Source: an uncultured Anaerolineae bacterium
GTDB lineage: Bacteria > Chloroflexota > Anaerolineae > Anaerolineales > Villigracilaceae
Direction: 5' to 3'
NCBI GenBank assembly: GCA_903822545.1
Contig: CAIJPN010000068.1
Coordinates: 22,908 to 86,907, forward strand
DNA length: 64,000 nt
In this document: positions 41,959-49,641 of the stretch, in pieces
How positions within the stretch are numbered: position 1 is the first letter of the stretch
Layout: every line of letters begins with the position of its first letter
Translations under genes and position numbers: made by a program
The notes under the pieces: generated by a model
What the model was told of the DNA's origin: nothing
Databases searched by the model: none
Seen by the model: the letters and a program-made list of their open reading frames with translations, nothing else

Positions 41959-42414
41959 TTATTTCATTCTGCGGATTTCGGCGTAATGTTTGCATTCCTG
42001 GATGTATTTTTGCGAGCGGCCTTGCAAGGCTGGGATGATGGCAAAATCGCCGCGCAGCAGGTCGCCGCCATATTGCAGGAGCTGGTCGCACATTTTGGCG
42101 ATAAAGGCCGGCAGGTTGGCGCTGCTCAGGTATTTTTGCTGGAAGGCCTGTTCTGGGGTGGGTGTTTCGATAACGCCCAACTCAACCAGCAGCCAGCCAA
42201 GGGTGGATTTGGTCTCAGGGTTGTTGATGTCGCTGATCAGCAGCCAGGGTTCATCCTTGATTTCATATTCCAGGGTAACGACGGTGGTGGCATTCTCAAA
42301 GCGGACGGTGACACCGCCGGTGCGAAAGGCTGTTTCCACTCTTTTCAGGCCATACCTGCATTCAAGGATGCTAAAAGATTGGTTTAGTACTTGCTCAAAT
42401 TCTGCTTTTTTCAT
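41959..42414 (-). CDS. Protein of unknown function, 151 residues
   Basis: Not recognised. GGAG precedes the ATG by 7 nt. The sequence alternates strands and helices (FRTGGVTVRFENATTVV) and ends in a basic helix (YAEIRRMK). No cysteine motif beyond two isolated Cys, no TM segment. Translated just before the 271-residue protein. Confidence 0.65.
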   Translation of the reverse strand: MKKAEFEQVLNQSFSILECRYGLKRVETAFRTGGVTVRFENATTVVTLEYEIKDEPWLLISDINNPETKSTLGWLLVELGVIETPTPEQAFQQKYLSSANLPAFIAKMCDQLLQYGGDLLRGDFAIIPALQGRSQKYIQECKHYAEIRRMK

Positions 42415-42502
42415 GATGATCTCCGGTATGTTTTTCTCGGCGGGGAAACGCCAGGAAGTTTACCGGCGATGTCGAAGTCGAGTGGATTTGATATTTTTGG
42501 GT

Positions 42503-43129
42503 TCAGTCAAACTTGGTGGGGCGCGCCGGGTCGCTGATGTGGGCGAAAATTTCAGCGATGGCGGCCTGGTTGGTGCGATAAAGCGAAAGCGGGGGCAGGG
42601 CGTCGGGGGCGAAAAAATCCACCGCCAGGGTTTCGTAGCTGGGGGTTGGCGCACCCTCCAGCAGTTCGCACAGGAAAATCAGTTTGTAGGCGTGATAAAA
42701 CTCCATCGGGACGAGCGGCACGCGGTTGGCATCCAGCACGGCAATAAGTTTTTTTGCCTGCACGCGGTAGCCGCTCTCCTCCCAGACTTCGCGCTCCACC
42801 ATTTCGGATGGCAGGTCGCCCACGTCGGCCCAGCCGCCGGGCAGCGCCCAGCAATTGTCGGCGCGCTCTTGCACCAGCAGGATTTTGCCATCGCGCACCA
42901 CCGCTGCGCGCACATCCACCTTGGGGGTGGCGTAGCCTGGCTGCATTTTCAGGCTCTCAAGTACTTCTTCTTTTTCCAGCGCGGCCTGGCTGGCGATGAT
43001 TTCGGCGCTCATCTCTTGCAGGCGGCGGTAGCGGTCGAGATCATACTCGCTCTGGCAGTACGTCAGCCCCGATTGTGAGATGGAAAACAATTCGCGGGCG
43101 ATGGCAAGCCATTGGGGTGATTGGGTCAT
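42503..43129 (-). CDS. NUDIX hydrolase with N-terminal NUDIX_N domain
   Basis: The ATG at 43129 (MTQSPQWLAIARE) overlaps the pyrE stop as ATGA; the longer frame inside pyrE is rejected. The 208-residue protein has a helical N-terminal domain (about 1-60) and a NUDIX domain with box G-x5-D-x7-REVWEESGY, where the first conserved Glu is Asp. Members of this two-domain class are ADP-ribose or nucleoside-diphosphate hydrolases. Translational coupling with pyrE suggests a nucleotide housekeeping role. Confidence 0.88.
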   Translation of the reverse strand: MTQSPQWLAIARELFSISQSGLTYCQSEYDLDRYRRLQEMSAEIIASQAALEKEEVLESLKMQPGYATPKVDVRAAVVRDGKILLVQERADNCWALPGGWADVGDLPSEMVEREVWEESGYRVQAKKLIAVLDANRVPLVPMEFYHAYKLIFLCELLEGAPTPSYETLAVDFFAPDALPPLSLYRTNQAAIAEIFAHISDPARPTKFD

Positions 43130-43743
43130 GGGTTTCTCAGGAATTCGCGCGTGGCGGATATTTTCTCGGCTGGAACTTTGCCGGTGGACTCCCAATAATC
43201 TAACATTTCGCTGATGGTTAATACGGCGTGGAGGCTGTAACCAGCCTGCGCGAGCGATTCCTTTGCGCCGGATTGCCGGTCGACGAGCACGACCACATCC
43301 CGAACAACCAGCCCCGCCCCGGCCAGTTTCTCGATGGCCTCGAATTTACTGCCCCCGGTGGTTGCCAGGTCGTCGATGATCAGCGCTGTTTCCCCGGCGT
43401 GGAACTCGCCTTCGATTTCGGCCTTCGTCCCGTAGGTTTTGACTTCCTTGCGCGGGTAAATCATCGGGTAGTCACCTGCCAGGCTGACGGCGGTCGCAAT
43501 TGGGATGGCGGCGTAGGGCAGCCCGGCCAACCTATCGAATTGCAAATTGCGAATTAGAGGGAGGTATGCCTGTCCGATTTGGGCCAGAAGTTTGGGGTAA
43601 GTGATGATCTGGCGCAGGTCGATGTAAATGGGGGATTTCAGTCCCGATTTAAGGGTGAATTCGCCAAATTTGATGCAGCCCGCTTCCAGCAGGCCATCGG
43701 CTAAAGCCTGTAATTGGCGATTCGTAAATGGAGATTGGCTCAT
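43126..43743 (-). CDS. pyrE: Orotate phosphoribosyltransferase
   Basis: A 205-residue type I PRTase. The PRPP loop reads ALIIDDLATTGGSKF, and the YPRKEVKTYGTKAEIEGE segment contains the flexible-loop catalytic lysines. It makes OMP from orotate and PRPP. The start overlaps the pyrF stop as ATGA. Gene order pyrB-pyrF-pyrE-NUDIX on the minus strand. Confidence 0.95.
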   Translation of the reverse strand: MSQSPFTNRQLQALADGLLEAGCIKFGEFTLKSGLKSPIYIDLRQIITYPKLLAQIGQAYLPLIRNLQFDRLAGLPYAAIPIATAVSLAGDYPMIYPRKEVKTYGTKAEIEGEFHAGETALIIDDLATTGGSKFEAIEKLAGAGLVVRDVVVLVDRQSGAKESLAQAGYSLHAVLTISEMLDYWESTGKVPAEKISATREFLRNP

Positions 43744-44570
43744 GCGTGTCCTGCCATTTTTCTTTTGATATTGAGAATCTCATCCCGGAAATCTGCCGCG
43801 GCGTGGGCTGGATTGTCCGCCCGCGAAATCCCGCGTGAAATGGGGATGAGCATCCCTTTGCCGTCTTTGCGCAGCCCGGCCTTGAGTGCCACTTCCAGGT
43901 CGCCGCCCTGCGCGCCAACGCCGGGAGCCAGGAACCACAATCCTGGCACAGCCGCGCGGACCCGCGCCAGCGCTTCGGTCTGCGTTGCGCCAACCACCAG
44001 GCCGATGTTGTTGCGCGTATTCCAGGTTTCGGCCAGTTTGGCAACGTGGATGTATAAGGGGTGAGAATTTTCGCTTGCCACTTCCAGGTCTTGCAAATCC
44101 CCTGCGCCGGGGTTGGATGTTTTGCACAGCAAAAAGACGCCCTTTTCCTTGTGGCCCAGGAAAGGATCGATGGAGTCTTTGCCCAGGTAGGGGCTGAGGG
44201 TGATACAGTGCGCCCCGAGAGTCTCGAAGGCGGCTTTGGCATAGGCTTCAGCGGTGGAGGAGATGTCGCCGCGCTTGGCATCGAGAATGACCGGAATCAG
44301 CGAGCCGAGACGATTTGACTCATCCTGTATGGCTTCGATGACGATTTTGAGCGCCGTCCAGCCTTCGGCGCCGAACTGCTCGAAGAAGGCGGCATTGGGT
44401 TTGAAAGCCGCAGCGTAGCGCGAAGTCTGTTTAACGAGATTCAGGCTAAAGTCCAGGGCAGCCTGGGCGGTGGGGGCCGAAAGGTCAGAGACATGCGGGT
44501 CCAGTCCCACGCACAGGAGCGAGGAACTGTCATCCACACGTTTTTCCAAAAAGCTAAAGAAAGATTCCAT
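43740..44570 (-). CDS. pyrF: Orotidine 5'-phosphate decarboxylase (type 2)
   Basis: A 276-residue TIM barrel. The catalytic motif is ILDAKRGDISST (Lys-Asp pair); upstream LCVGLDPH and downstream GVGAQGGDL (phosphate site) fit the longer type 2 subclass. It converts OMP to UMP. It follows pyrB by 41 nt and overlaps pyrE. Confidence 0.95.
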   Translation of the reverse strand: MESFFSFLEKRVDDSSSLLCVGLDPHVSDLSAPTAQAALDFSLNLVKQTSRYAAAFKPNAAFFEQFGAEGWTALKIVIEAIQDESNRLGSLIPVILDAKRGDISSTAEAYAKAAFETLGAHCITLSPYLGKDSIDPFLGHKEKGVFLLCKTSNPGAGDLQDLEVASENSHPLYIHVAKLAETWNTRNNIGLVVGATQTEALARVRAAVPGLWFLAPGVGAQGGDLEVALKAGLRKDGKGMLIPISRGISRADNPAHAAADFRDEILNIKRKMAGHA

Positions 44571-44611
44571 TCGTTGGGTTTTCCCATTTACCGGTTGTGC
44601 TGTTATCAGGT

Positions 44612-45595
44612 TTATGCCTTTCCCAGCACCATTGCCAGCAGCGCCATGCGGACGTAGAGACCGTATTCCATCTGGCGGAAGTAGGCGGCACGGGGGTCAT
44701 CGTCAAAGTCAGGGCTGATCTCGCCGACGCGCGGCAGCGGGTGCATCACGATCATCTCTTTTTTGGCGGCTTTCATGATTTCGGGGTCGATCACATACGC
44801 GCCTTTGACTTTTTCGTACTCTTCGGTGTTCTCAAAGCGCTCTTTTTGCACGCGGGTGACGTAAAGCACATCGGTTTGGGGCAAAACAGCCTCGAGTGTG
44901 CTAAATTCGGCCTGCGGAATGCCCTTCGCGCCAACTTCTTCCATCACTTCGCGCGGCATCTTAAGGATGTCGGGTGAGACATAATTCAGTTTGACGTTGT
45001 ACATGGTCAGCAGGCGTGCGAGCGAATGCACGGTGCGGCCATATTTCAAGTCGCCGAGCATGGTGACGGTCATCCCGTCGATTTCGCCCACGCCCAGTTC
45101 TTCAAAGATGGTGAAGGCATCCAGCAGCGCCTGGGTGGGGTGTTCGCCCACGCCGTCACCAGCGTTGATGATCGGTTTTTTGGCTGCTTTGGCCGCAATC
45201 GCCGCCGAACCGGTTTCGGGGTGGCGCAGCACAATCACATCAGCGTAACATTCCAGTGTGCGGACGGTGTCGGCCAGGCTCTCGCCCTTCGAAACCGACG
45301 AATACTTCACCTCATTGATCGGGATGACGCTGCCGCCCAGCCGCTCCATGGCCGCCGTAAAGCTGGATGAGGTGCGGGTGGACGGTTCATAGAACAGGTT
45401 GGCGAGGATTTTGCCTTTCAGCAGGTCAAACGTGCCGACACGCTCGACCATGCCGCGCATTTCGTGCGCCACGCCAAAAACGTATTCCAGGTCATCGCGG
45501 CTGAATTGTTTAACAGACAAAATATCTTTCCCATACCAATCGGCCTGTTTATTTTCGCCGAACGGCAGGTGGGGGTTGATGGATTGGGTGGGCAT
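44612..45595 (-). CDS. pyrB: Aspartate carbamoyltransferase catalytic chain
   Basis: A 327-residue protein with AGGAG before the ATG. The carbamoyl-phosphate site is [10 protein letters not shown], and further blocks are [23 protein letters not shown] and HPLPRVGEI. It forms carbamoyl-aspartate. No pyrI regulatory chain is adjacent. The 156-nt gap upstream (45596-45751) has no confident promoter or terminator, so it may be co-transcribed with the esterase gene. Confidence 0.95.
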   Translation of the reverse strand: MPTQSINPHLPFGENKQADWYGKDILSVKQFSRDDLEYVFGVAHEMRGMVERVGTFDLLKGKILANLFYEPSTRTSSSFTAAMERLGGSVIPINEVKYSSVSKGESLADTVRTLECYADVIVLRHPETGSAAIAAKAAKKPIINAGDGVGEHPTQALLDAFTIFEELGVGEIDGMTVTMLGDLKYGRTVHSLARLLTMYNVKLNYVSPDILKMPREVMEEVGAKGIPQAEFSTLEAVLPQTDVLYVTRVQKERFENTEEYEKVKGAYVIDPEIMKAAKKEMIVMHPLPRVGEISPDFDDDPRAAYFRQMEYGLYVRMALLAMVLGKA

Positions 45596-45751
45596 AATTA
45601 GTCTCCTGGTCTTATGGTCTGATAATCTTGAAAATTTTTTGGGGAAATTGGGATTGGATCGCTGGCTGCAAGTGTATCCCGTTTAATCACATTTTTGCCA
45701 TCTCTAAAGATTTTTTTTCTACCCGTAAGCCGTTGAACCGTTTAAAAAACA

Positions 45752-46648
45752 TCACTTGCGCTGGTGGTTGATAAACGCGCCGATCTCTTCAAACGCCTGC
45801 CTGCTTTCAGGAACAAATTCTCCCAGGGCGGGCCAGACGTGCCACAGGCCGTTCCAAACCTTCCAGGTCACTTTTACGCCCGCAGATTTAGCTTTTTCGG
45901 CCAGGCAGAGCGAGTCGTCGAGCAAAATCTCATCGCTGCCTACCAAAATCAGCAGCGGCGGGAACCCGTGGAAGTCGGCGTAAACTGGAGAAATCAGCGG
46001 GTTGGCGGGGTTTTCCGCCCCGGCGTAGAAATTGGCCCACTCGCGCAACCCCTCGGTGGTGAGGATCGCTTCCACTTTGGCTTTGGTTTGGTGCGAGGAG
46101 CCTTTCAGTGTCAGGTCAGCCCAGGGAGAGAGACAAACTACCGCCCCAGGAAGTGGGTCGCCAGCCTCACGCAGCGCCAGGGTGGTGGCGAGACTCAATC
46201 CGCCACCCGCAGAATCACCAGCGATGATGATATTCTCGGGCGTGTATCCCTGCGCCAGCAGCCAGCGATAGATTTCCTGCGCATCCTCCACCGCCGCCGG
46301 GAAAGGATGCTCCGGCGCGAGACGGTATTCGGGGATGAGCAGGTTCGTTTGCAGCGTATGCGCCATCTGCCCGCAGAGCATCTTGTAATTGTCAATACTG
46401 CCGACTACATATCCGCCGCCGTGCAGGTAGAGAATGACTTTTTCGCGGCCTGCGGCGGCAGGACGCAGCCACGCACTGGGCAGGCCCGCAATGCTGGTTC
46501 GCTCAAAAGCGACACTTGCCGGGATGCGGTTCATCATCTGGGCGTTTTTGGCCTGCTGGGCGCGATTTTCCGCCACAGTCAAGCGCTGGCCTTTGAAGGT
46601 TGTTCGCAAGATAAAATACCAGAACCGGGCTTGCAGGCTGATTGACAT
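45752..46648 (-). CDS. Alpha/beta-hydrolase, hormone-sensitive-lipase family esterase
   Basis: A 298-residue hydrolase. The oxyanion motif LHGGGYVVGS, nucleophile GDSAGGG and candidate acid and base residues in GSDEILLDD and WHVWP make a complete catalytic set. This family cleaves short-chain acyl esters and related substrates. No signal peptide. Its ATG overlaps the pyrC stop by one base, so it is translationally coupled to a pyrimidine gene without an obvious metabolic link. Confidence 0.9.
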   Translation of the reverse strand: MSISLQARFWYFILRTTFKGQRLTVAENRAQQAKNAQMMNRIPASVAFERTSIAGLPSAWLRPAAAGREKVILYLHGGGYVVGSIDNYKMLCGQMAHTLQTNLLIPEYRLAPEHPFPAAVEDAQEIYRWLLAQGYTPENIIIAGDSAGGGLSLATTLALREAGDPLPGAVVCLSPWADLTLKGSSHQTKAKVEAILTTEGLREWANFYAGAENPANPLISPVYADFHGFPPLLILVGSDEILLDDSLCLAEKAKSAGVKVTWKVWNGLWHVWPALGEFVPESRQAFEEIGAFINHQRK

Positions 46649-47712
46649 CAGGCTCTCACATTTTGGCCGAATCCCGGTTTCACCAGGATTTTACCGTTTT
46701 CGAAGGCAGTTTCTCCGCGCAAGACGACTTTGATCACTTTGCCTTTGACTTTCCAGCCCTCGAAGGGCGTCCAGCCGCAGCGTGAGTGCATTTCAGCGGC
46801 TTTGATCTCGTACCTGGCTTTTTCATCCACTTCCACCCAGGTTTCGGGCTGCTCTGGGAGTTTGAAGATGCGCCGCGGGTTGGTGACCGCTTTTTCGACG
46901 ATTTGCTCAACCGTTAATCGCCCTTCGCTGACGGCGGTCAGCAAAAGCGGCAGCATTGTTTCCACGCCGGGAAAGCCGGGCGGTGGATTTTCACCGTCTT
47001 TTTCGGCCAGGGTATGCGGGGCATGGTCGGTGGCGAAGCAGTCGATCACATCCAGGTTGGCCCACAGGGCGTCCACATCCGCTTTGGTGGCGAGGCGCGG
47101 GCGGACTTCTACCCGACCAGGGGTGGGGGCGCAGCATTGCTGCGCGCCTACGAGGTCGAGAAACAGGTGATGTGGGCAGACCTCGCAGGTGACTTTGACG
47201 CCATGTTCTTTGGCGGCTTTGATCAACAAAACTTCTTCGCGCAGGGAGATGTGGGCGATGTGGATGGGTTTGTCGAACATCTGCGCCATCCACAATGCGG
47301 CGGCCATGCTGCGGCTTTCGGAGTGGGTTACGATCGGTGTTTCGCCCGGCCATTGGCGAAAATGCTCCAGCCAGAGGGTCATGTCGTCGAGGCGCAGTTG
47401 GCCGAAGGTGGAGTCCAGATACATTTTCAGCGCGGCAGACCTGGGGGCCAGGCGGGCGACTTCGGCGGCGTTGTCGGGGCCAGCGCCGAGGTATTGACCA
47501 TAATCGCAGCGAGCTTTGGCTTTGGCGGCATCGAGGGCCAGGTTCAGTGTGGATTCGTCGAAGATGGGCGGTTTGGTGTTGGGCATTGCCAGGAGCATGG
47601 TCACGCCGCCTGCCAGGGCAGACTGGGTGACGGTATCCCAATCTTCTTTGTGGGTTTGGCCGGGTTCACGGACGTGGACGTGGGGGTCGATCAGGCCGGG
47701 GAGACGGATCAT
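46648..47712 (-). CDS. pyrC: Dihydroorotase, CAD-like
   Basis: A 354-residue amidohydrolase starting MIRLPGLIDPHVHVREPG, with the metal-binding HVH, the Lys to be carboxylated (ALKMYL), HH ligands (PHHLF) and Asp (FATDHAPH). The sequence follows the DHOase domain of eukaryotic CAD closely (RLPGLID-HVH-REPG, ETMLPLLLTAVSEGRL, NPRRIF, WTPFEG-KVKG) and, like it, lacks the usual 50-residue N-terminal beta-sandwich. Between PHHLFL and EVRP, a stretch (GAQQCCAPTPG) is coded by a dispersed repeat. It makes dihydroorotate from carbamoyl-aspartate. Confidence 0.93.
   Translation of the reverse strand: MIRLPGLIDPHVHVREPGQTHKEDWDTVTQSALAGGVTMLLAMPNTKPPIFDESTLNLALDAAKAKARCDYGQYLGAGPDNAAEVARLAPRSAALKMYLDSTFGQLRLDDMTLWLEHFRQWPGETPIVTHSESRSMAAALWMAQMFDKPIHIAHISLREEVLLIKAAKEHGVKVTCEVCPHHLFLDLVGAQQCCAPTPGRVEVRPRLATKADVDALWANLDVIDCFATDHAPHTLAEKDGENPPPGFPGVETMLPLLLTAVSEGRLTVEQIVEKAVTNPRRIFKLPEQPETWVEVDEKARYEIKAAEMHSRCGWTPFEGWKVKGKVIKVVLRGETAFENGKILVKPGFGQNVRA
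47121..47150. repeat. GCGCAGC palindrome inside pyrC
   Basis: GGGTGGGGGCGCAGCATTGC and the following TGCGCGCCTA contain an 8-bp perfect inverted repeat (47129-47145, GCGCAGCA-T-TGCTGCGC). It is near-identical to the groEL terminator repeat at 60344-60370, but here sits in frame in pyrC. Confidence 0.65.
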
Positions 47713-47826
47713 GTTGGGGTGCTCCGATATCAGGGATTCAGGACGATGGTGCGTTGCACCTGGTTTAATGGGATTTTTCCAAAATTTTGAGATTTTGGAG
47801 TCTAACTGGCAGGATGTCCAGGCACA

Positions 47827-47862
47827 GAAAAGGGATTGGGACGCTGATTCAGTCCCAATCCC
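47827..47862 (-). terminator. Terminator of the uracil permease gene
   Basis: On the minus strand GGGATTGGGAC (47862-47852) pairs with GTCCCAATCCC (47842-47832), an 11-bp perfect stem with a 9-nt loop, followed by TTTTC. It ends 24 nt after the permease stop and separates it from pyrC. Confidence 0.85.
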
Positions 47863-47885
47863 CAGTATACAACGTTAGAACGAGT

Positions 47886-49295
47886 TTATCCGCCGCGAAC
47901 TTCGGGGGTTTTGAAGATCAAGAAGATGGTGTTGATCAGGATGCCCACGATGGCGGCGAAAACGATGGCCGGGATGCCGTTGGGGAACAGGTAGGGCACT
48001 GTGAAGGGGAACAGGCCGTTTGGCAGGGCCAGATTGCCACCGATGCCGCAGATCAGGATGACTGCGCCGACCGCCAGTTGTTTCGGGTCAAACAGGTTTA
48101 CTTTTTCAGACTGGATGAGCGCCACGCCTTGCATGCCGATAACGCCAAACAGGTAGATGCTCAGGCCGCCAACTACTGCCGCGGGCAGGGTGTTAACCAG
48201 CGCGACGAGTTTGCCAAAGAAGCCGAAGATGATGGCCATGGCGCCTGCGGTCATCAGCACGGAAGTGGAATAGTTGCGAGTGATCGCCATCAGCGAGTTG
48301 TTTTCGCCATAGTTGGTGCCCGCGCAGCCGCCCAGCAAGCCGACAACGATGTCATCGGATCCATCAGCAACCAGGTTGAGGCCGATCAGTTCTTTGATGT
48401 TGTAGGGTTTGCGGCCCATTTCGGCGGCCAGTTCGTCGATGTAGAGGCTCATCTGGTAGAGATGGGCGGTGCTTTCGGGCACAGTCGCGATGAAAATCAG
48501 CGCAATGCTGAGTGCCATGCCCCAGGCTTCAGGTTTTTCAAAAGCCGGGATGGTAAATTTGGGTAGTTCAAACCAGGCCGCTTCGGTGACTTTGGCAAAA
48601 CTCACCAATCCAAAGAAATAGGCCACAATATACCCAAAAATCGCGCCGAACAAAATCGGCAGCATTCCAACCAGGCCTTTGCCTTGCAGGTAGACCGAAA
48701 ACAGGATGGTGGCGATAAGGGTGATGAAAGCCACCGCCCAGGTTTTTGAGGCGACTTCGGGTGCAGCCCAATTCCCGGCGTTACCCAGGGCAGCATTTGC
48801 AAGCGCGATACCGATGACCATCGCCATCGAGCCGGTAATAATGGGCGGCAGGATGCGGTCGAGCACGGCTTTGCCCACCCGCATAATCAGCAGACCGAAC
48901 AGGATTTCGAACACAGCGGTCAGGATGATGCCAACCTGCACGATGCGGACGCCATCCGGGCAGTACACTGCTGTCGAGTTATAACAATCTGGGGCAAATT
49001 TGCTCATGACTGTCATAATAACGGCCATATAGGAAAACGAAGAGCCATAGTACATTGGGATCTTGCGTTTGGATACCAGCAAGGCAACGATGGTGCCGAG
49101 GCCGGAAGCCAGCAGGGTGATGCCGATATCGAACTTGGTCAGGACGGCGACCAGCACGGTGGCGGGGAACATCGTCAGGAACTGCTGGAAGCCGAGGCTG
49201 AGCATGGCTCCAACAGGCGGGTTGTCATCGGGCAGGAATCCGAAGACTTTCCCTTTTGGGGATGGTGCGGGGGCGGCGGCGGTTTTCTTGGACAT
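47886..49295 (-). CDS. uraA: Uracil/xanthine permease (NCS2 family)
   Basis: The ATG at 49295 (MSKKTAAAPAP) has AAAGGAGAGAGAA directly upstream, giving 469 residues; an earlier ATG inside the terminator region is unlikely. About 12-14 TM segments. The family blocks are FPATVLVAVLTK, YGSSFSYM, the ESTAHL segment with a substrate-contacting Glu, then GCAGTNYGENNSLMAITR. NCS2 proteins import uracil, xanthine or uric acid with H+; neighbouring pyr genes favour uracil. Control is likely by the attenuator and leader peptide described here. Confidence 0.93.
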   Translation of the reverse strand: MSKKTAAAPAPSPKGKVFGFLPDDNPPVGAMLSLGFQQFLTMFPATVLVAVLTKFDIGITLLASGLGTIVALLVSKRKIPMYYGSSFSYMAVIMTVMSKFAPDCYNSTAVYCPDGVRIVQVGIILTAVFEILFGLLIMRVGKAVLDRILPPIITGSMAMVIGIALANAALGNAGNWAAPEVASKTWAVAFITLIATILFSVYLQGKGLVGMLPILFGAIFGYIVAYFFGLVSFAKVTEAAWFELPKFTIPAFEKPEAWGMALSIALIFIATVPESTAHLYQMSLYIDELAAEMGRKPYNIKELIGLNLVADGSDDIVVGLLGGCAGTNYGENNSLMAITRNYSTSVLMTAGAMAIIFGFFGKLVALVNTLPAAVVGGLSIYLFGVIGMQGVALIQSEKVNLFDPKQLAVGAVILICGIGGNLALPNGLFPFTVPYLFPNGIPAIVFAAIVGILINTIFLIFKTPEVRGG

Positions 49296-49322
49296 TTCTC
49301 TCTCCTTTGAGTGGGTGAACAT

Positions 49323-49352
49323 AAAAAAAGAGAGCCGCTAAAAGCGACTCTC
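49323..49352 (-). terminator. Attenuator hairpin in the uraA leader
   Basis: On the minus strand GAGAGTCGC (49352-49344) pairs with GCGGCTCTC (49338-49330), loop TTTTA, followed by T7 (49329-49323). This is a complete intrinsic terminator only 28 nt before the uraA ATG and downstream of its promoter, with no other minus-strand gene upstream for it to terminate. It therefore looks like an attenuator. Confidence 0.8.
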
Positions 49353-49433
49353 CGTTTTTTCAAATAACTGCGACATTTCTACAATCGATAATTTTTCAAA
49401 AAAAATCCTTGTTGGCGGGATTATTAGAGACAT
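49338..49433 (-). CDS. Putative 31-residue leader peptide of uraA
   Basis: An open frame starting ATG-TCT-CTA about 5 nt after the predicted transcription start and ending with TAG in the loop of the attenuator. Peptide start MSLIIPPTRIFFEKL. It crosses a T8 tract (49398-49405) coding for Ile-Phe-Phe. A ribosome reaching the stop would cover the terminator arms. The arrangement parallels the E. coli pyrBI leader, where UTP-dependent RNA polymerase pausing couples transcription and translation. No Shine-Dalgarno; initiation would be near-leaderless. Confidence 0.5.
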   Translation of the reverse strand: MSLIIPPTRIFFEKLSIVEMSQLFEKTESRF

Positions 49434-49444
49434 ATTAGCGGGAT

Positions 49445-49472
49445 ATTCTATGCAATCAGGTTAATCTGTCAA
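49445..49472 (-). promoter_or_regulatory. Promoter of uraA
   Basis: On the minus strand TTGACA (49472-49467), a 16-nt spacer and TAGAAT (49450-49445). The predicted start is near 49438, leaving a leader of about 143 nt with the leader peptide and attenuator. The remaining gap to sbcC (49473-49629) shows nothing I can name. Confidence 0.7.
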
Positions 49473-49629
49473 GGTAAACACAGAAAGTGGTAAAAGGTAT
49501 CGCGCGATTCCAAATAGGTGCTGTAAAAAGCGTAAACCGATGATGATTTTGTATTTTCTGCGCGCCCTGTGGTGCAGTTGCCTTTTAGCGGCAGATCCAT
49601 TGCAGTAAGGCCAGTGGCCTTTCGTGGGG

Positions 49630-49635
49630 TAAAAT
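49630..49635 (+). promoter_or_regulatory. -10-like box 6 nt before the sbcC start
   Basis: TAAAAT, then ATTCTC, then the ATG at 49642. Same 6-nt spacing as dnaG, the M23 gene and the cysteine-rich gene. No clear -35 element or ribosome binding site. Confidence 0.5.
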
Positions 49636-49641
49636 ATTCTC

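Noticed and set aside
47787..48566. 259-codon plus-strand frame antisense to uraA
   Set aside because: Rich in His, Gln and Asp as expected from antisense of a membrane protein; it overlaps the uraA terminator and coding region.
49323..49472. PyrR binding site or purine/preQ1 riboswitch in the uraA leader
   Set aside because: I do not see the PyrR binding-loop consensus or the paired junctions of a known riboswitch; leader-peptide attenuation fits better.
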